This document shows positions 60,124 to 64,000 of a stretch of 64,000 nt of DNA, one piece after another. The stretch is from Nymphaea colorata (lineage: Eukaryota; Streptophyta; Magnoliopsida; Nymphaeales; Nymphaeaceae): assembly GCF_008831285.2 (NCBI RefSeq), contig NC_045151.1, forward strand, positions 3,655,544 to 3,719,543, in the 5' to 3' direction. The notes beneath the pieces are model-generated. The model saw only the letters and a list, made by a program, of their open reading frames with translations, did no database searches and was not told the DNA's origin. A program made the translations under genes and the position numbers. The stretch's first letter is position 1; each line of letters opens with the position of its first letter.

Positions 60124-60951
60124 TGTACCTCGTTTAAATTTTGATCACTTTTTTATTTATAATCTCTTATCAAGTAGAAAACAAATTTTAATGATTAAAC
60201 AATAACAAAAACATGTAATTCTAAAAATAATGAATCAATTAATGAATTCCTTTAAAAAAGTACAAGGCCCTATCGGCCCCCTTTGGCTCTGCCCCTACTA
60301 CCTTACATTTGCAAGCTCTGTATGATACTTGGATTTTTCCAGCTTCAACAATCAAATTTATAGAAAAAATACATGTGAGTGAAATATATCGGAATGTAAT
60401 GTTTCTAGCAATGTTATATGCATAAGTAAAAAAATTCAAATTTTGATATATAAAAAACAAGAATGGCAATTTTCGGTTTGAATATCGTTGAAGAAATTTT
60501 CGATGCAAGCATGACAAGAATGACAATTTTATGTTTCAATATTATTGTTTACATTGAAGGCTACTTATCATTTACCCCTACCAATTGTACTTTCCAAATT
60601 TTGAGTATGTGTATCTATGTTTTCCTAAAATGTGCTTGTCCTTTATTTGATAGAATAGAGTTGGCCAAAAAACCCCTAACTTGCAACAACATTTAAAAAC
60701 AAAGATGGCATAGACTTTATACAATGGGTGATATGGTTCTAGCACTGGTGTAGCAAATTATTCAAATTTGGAACCTATATGCATAAGTATCTCGGCCCTT
60801 GGCAGTAAGTAAATGAGCAGCTCCCATCAATCTCCAATTATATATATATATATATTCTGCATTTTCATCTGAAAAGGTGATTTAGTAGAAGGTAAAGGGG
60901 GAGACAGACATGATAAACGTTATACACAAAATAAATGACGTATAACATGCA

Positions 60952-61442
60952 TGGCTTTTGTGCTTCACATGGCTTGGACTTTGGGAGGACGGTTAGTCAA
61001 CTGCACCCAAGACTCCATGAGACAGGAATTATACACAATATAACAACAATAGCAATAAGCCACTGGTGGGTGTTTGTCCATCCTTTAAGAAGCTAAACAT
61101 GGCAAAGGAAGGAAGGTATGTATAATTCTGTTGTAATTGTAAGGAAAATTACTGATTGTTCCATGGTTCCAATGGTGATGAAACAATGCCTTCCAGCTAG
61201 GTGATCCCATGTCACGATCAATATTTTTGCTTACAAAAAATGTCGGACTGTAGAAAATAAGTAATCTACATGCCTTCTGAATTCTTGCTTCCTTTTCCAT
61301 TTTCAGCTTCATAATGGACTGGGAAAGACCCACCAGTGTGTTATTGCCAATGTTCTTACTTTGTGTCTACATGTCCCATGGAGGCAGGTACTCCTGACTA
61401 ACAGTCTTCCTGAAGTCTAAACCAAGTGAAGCATAAAGGCCA
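60952..61442. mobile_element. Fold-back element F1, copy 3
   Basis: Closest to copy 2. The flanking 60870-60950 sequence also matches 59560-59640, which supports duplication of a larger unit. Confidence 0.7.
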
Positions 61443-61924
61443 TCTCCCTCATTTAAATAACTTATCAAGTAGAAAACGAATTGTAATCATTAAACAACAA
61501 CAAAAACATGTAATACTAAAAATAATTAATCAACAAATGAATTTTTTTAAAAAATTACAAGGCCCTGCCAGGCCCCCTTCACTCCGCCCCGGCTACCATA
61601 CATTTGCTAGCTCTGCATGTTACTTGGATTTGTATCATCGAAGGCCACTTATCATTTACCCCTACCAATTGTACTTTGCAAATTTCAGTATTTGTATCTA
61701 AGTTTTCCTAACATGTGCTTGTGCTTTATTTGAGAGAATAGAGTTGGCCAAAAAACCCAACTTCCAACATCATTTATAAACAAAGATGACATAGACGTAC
61801 ACAATGGGTGACATGGTTCTAGCATTGGTGCAGCGAATGGTTCAAATTTGGAACCTATATGCATAACTAAAAATGCTTTTGCCACAAAGTATTTGATATC
61901 AGTAATGGAAACTCTGTTTTACAT

Positions 61925-62385
61925 GAGTCCATATTGGGGCTTGTCTTTAAGATCCCGCCTTCCATCCTTCAAAAAACTGAACAGGCAAGGGCATGTGCTA
62001 ATTTCATTGAAGGAGAATGAAATTTGTCACAATAGCCATCTGGTCAGATGCCTCCCCTTTGCCTCCCCAAAGAGAAAGGTAAGATAGGTTTAAGGAGGCT
62101 AACTGACTTTAACCATGCATATCTTGCAGCTTTAGATTGCAAAGCCTTGCAAACTGATTCCCTTTGCTTGAATATGATAAGAGCCAGAAACATAGCTCCC
62201 AAAGCCCATGGATCGTCAACTCTTACCCAGGCTGTTTTTCCATGTGGCGGCACATATTCTCAGCATGGAAAACAATTGGGTCCCAAGTCATATGGGAGGT
62301 ACATAGTGGCTTGCACACCAAATTCTTCGTTGATGGCTGCCAAGGCTGCCCGCTGCAACCTTCCACCTACTAGTGACTCCTAGTT
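61925..62385 (+). mobile_element. LINE (non-LTR retrotransposon) 3' fragment, degraded
   Basis: Read across frames, the plus strand encodes HNSHLVRCLPFASPKRK, then IGLRRLTDFNHAYLAALDCK and SLCLNMIRARN, then a shift to WKTIGSQVIWEVHSGLHTKF. This order matches the region after the reverse transcriptase of plant L1-type LINEs (the G-I-G-L-R-x-L motif and the zf-RVT region with W-x-V-x-x-G-x-x-T-x-F-x-x-D). Frameshifts and stops make it non-functional, and the reverse transcriptase core is absent. Confidence 0.72.
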
Positions 62386-62389
62386 TTTG

Positions 62390-63370
62390 TGCAGTTCATG
62401 AGTTCATTTTTCATGGGCAGCAGCAAACTTGCAGAAGCTGTTTTTTCCAGGAAACACTAAATATATAAAGAGACATCTACCCAGGTCATGTGAAGCTGCC
62501 CCATATAATTGAATCTAGGCCCATCCAACTACAATACTGAATTAAAGTTAGGTATCTTGGCCCTTGGCAGCAGGTAAATGAATTGCTCACGTCAATTTCC
62601 ATCATCTTCTTCCCTTAGGAGAGGGAGAGAGATGTATTGGTATGTCTATTACGCCTGACTTTTTCATATCTCGGCCTTCCTCTTGTTGCTCTCTTTGGCA
62701 CTCATAAGCTTTAAATTTTGTGTGTGGACAACAATCTGCTCTCTTTCATTTCCTAAAAAGAACTTCAGATGGCTTGCTTTGGTGTCAAAATGTATGTTCA
62801 ATGATTGGCTGCAACTCAATGCTTCTGTTCCATTCCGTGGGACCGTGTCCATCAAATTCTTCCATAGCAATATATCTGTTGCATATTGATTGGGACATGG
62901 AAATGTTTCCCTTCACCGTCCATACCATGTGGACAACTCTACAATTTTTTAAAGAAAAGTTCCAATGCATGCTGCCAGCAGGTTCTCAAAGATGTTAGAA
63001 ATAAATTTTAGGGTCCTTGGGTTTAAAAAAGATCACATGATTGATTCTTTATGCTTTGGAATGTGGATCATTATGTGCCGGCCCCAGCTTGAAATTTTGG
63101 ATGAATGATCAATGGGCTTAGATGAGATTCATAAGATTAAATAATGTGAATAAAATGAGAAAATTAATATCAAAATTTGAAACAGTCCATACAATTTTAA
63201 TTCAATGTCAAATTCCAGAAAAGGATAATGCCAAAAGTATAACAAAATTGCAAGACTGGAAAATTAAGCCTTGGTCCGTGGCGCTGTTGAAGAACTTGGT
63301 CAGACTGTAGAATAATCTATAGCCTTACAAAATTGCAAGACTGCCAAAATTCCAATGCATGCTGCCAGCA
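62390..63370. other. Unassigned region
   Basis: Single-copy DNA with short frames on both strands and no recognised domain. A block reading ccaatgcatgctgccagcag occurs at 62961 and, in variant form, at 63351. Confidence 0.35.
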
Positions 63371-63372
63371 GC

Positions 63373-63500
63373 TTCAGTATTCTTGCTTTCTTTTCCATTT
63401 TCAGCTTGTTAATTGACTGAGGTTGCTAATGTTGTTACATTGTGTCTACCTATCTCATGGAGTCTTGGTAATCTTGGCTAACTGTCTTCTTGTACCTCAT
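63373..63500. mobile_element. Fold-back element F1, right arm only (copy 4)
   Basis: Contains ttccattttcagctt, then ctcatggagtcttgg and aactgtcttc, as in the right arms of the other copies. The left arm is missing. Confidence 0.55.
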
Positions 63501-63696
63501 TCACATACTCAAGAACTTTATAAAGAGGTTCAATCTGATAGAGAAGGACGGACAATGGTTTTTCACTAGTATCAGATACGTATCATTGGTCAGTTAGTCT
63601 GCTTTATTCAGTAGATCACCAACACGTACTTTCCAAACTTTCTCTAACTCATGCAAAGCCATTTTTCAGAGGCAGAAAATGCTCACCAGATTTCAA

Positions 63697-63700
<4 letters not shown>

Positions 63701-63730
<30 letters not shown>
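63701..63730. repeat. (TA)n microsatellite inside a partial R repeat
   Basis: TA tract followed by ttacgtgctttgatcatgag, as at 56668-56690. It marks the start of another R copy that runs out of the window. Confidence 0.85.
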
Positions 63731-63732
<2 letters not shown>

Positions 63733-64000
63733 CGTGCTTTGATCATGAGATGTTTAATTAATTGTGTTACATGGTTAACAAGGTGTTACTTATAAATAAA
63801 ATTTCCAAAATATTTTTACGAAAAAATTTTGCCATCCCTTGTGAAGTACTTGAATGATATATAGTTTACAATTTTATGCCGAAGGAAAAAATATGTGGAA
63901 CCTTGTTAACTCCCTACTAAATAGATCAATCAGCCAATAACTCAGTTCTCATTGTCCACAAACTCAATGTATCATGTTTCTTTCCAAGCTTGTTTCACAA

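Noticed and set aside
62683-62998. Overlapping plus frames of 68 and 92 codons
   Set aside because: Different frames over the same AT-rich DNA, without domain or conserved paralogue.

Overview
The window is nuclear DNA of a flowering plant. It is AT-rich, gene-poor and built almost wholly of repeats. Plant markers are single-exon M-type (type I, M-alpha-like) MADS-box genes, exon fragments of the plant cyclophilin CYP59, a large Ty3/gypsy element of the Tat/Ogre kind with a dual RNase H and a plant-mobile-domain ORF, hAT deletion derivatives, fold-back elements and a LINE remnant. The species cannot be named from the sequence. Two runs of exactly 100 N (7638-7737 and 34636-34735) are scaffold joins, so three pieces are present: 1-7637, 7738-34635 and 34736-64000.

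Region 1-34635 is an array of old duplicated modules. The main ones are S (about 0.8 kb, with a conserved 79-nt exon-like frame on the minus strand), U (another minus-strand exon-like frame), a MADS module, T (about 0.4 kb, AT-rich) and a CYP59 exon module on the plus strand. The clearest units are 21339-25253 and 25254-30285, in the order S-U-MADS-T-CYP59. The unit boundary is a fusion of a CYP59 intron with module S, sharing four bases. Only 27234-28025 encodes a complete MADS protein (263 aa). The copy at 9191-9817 is frameshifted near its end, and the copies at 7290-7530 and 23346-23586 are the same 5'-truncated fragment. The CYP59 pieces are pseudogene fragments.

The segments 1-7637 and 16045-23694 look like one locus assembled twice: the only differences I saw are single-base changes in run length. 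Most likely the first piece overlaps the start of the second and the overlap was not merged. Gene counts from this window should allow for this.

Region 34736-51604 is a young, nearly complete LTR retrotransposon on the minus strand. It has 3.8-kb LTRs about 99.5% identical by eye, a PBS, a PPT, ORF1 (with one in-frame stop), gag-protease and RT-RNaseH-RNaseH-integrase. Its outer left end is lost in the second gap. Region 51605-64000 holds no gene I recognise. It consists of direct repeats of 1-1.5 kb, three copies of a fold-back element with arms of about 200 nt, a second inverted-repeat element, a degraded LINE 3' fragment and several (TA)n tracts.
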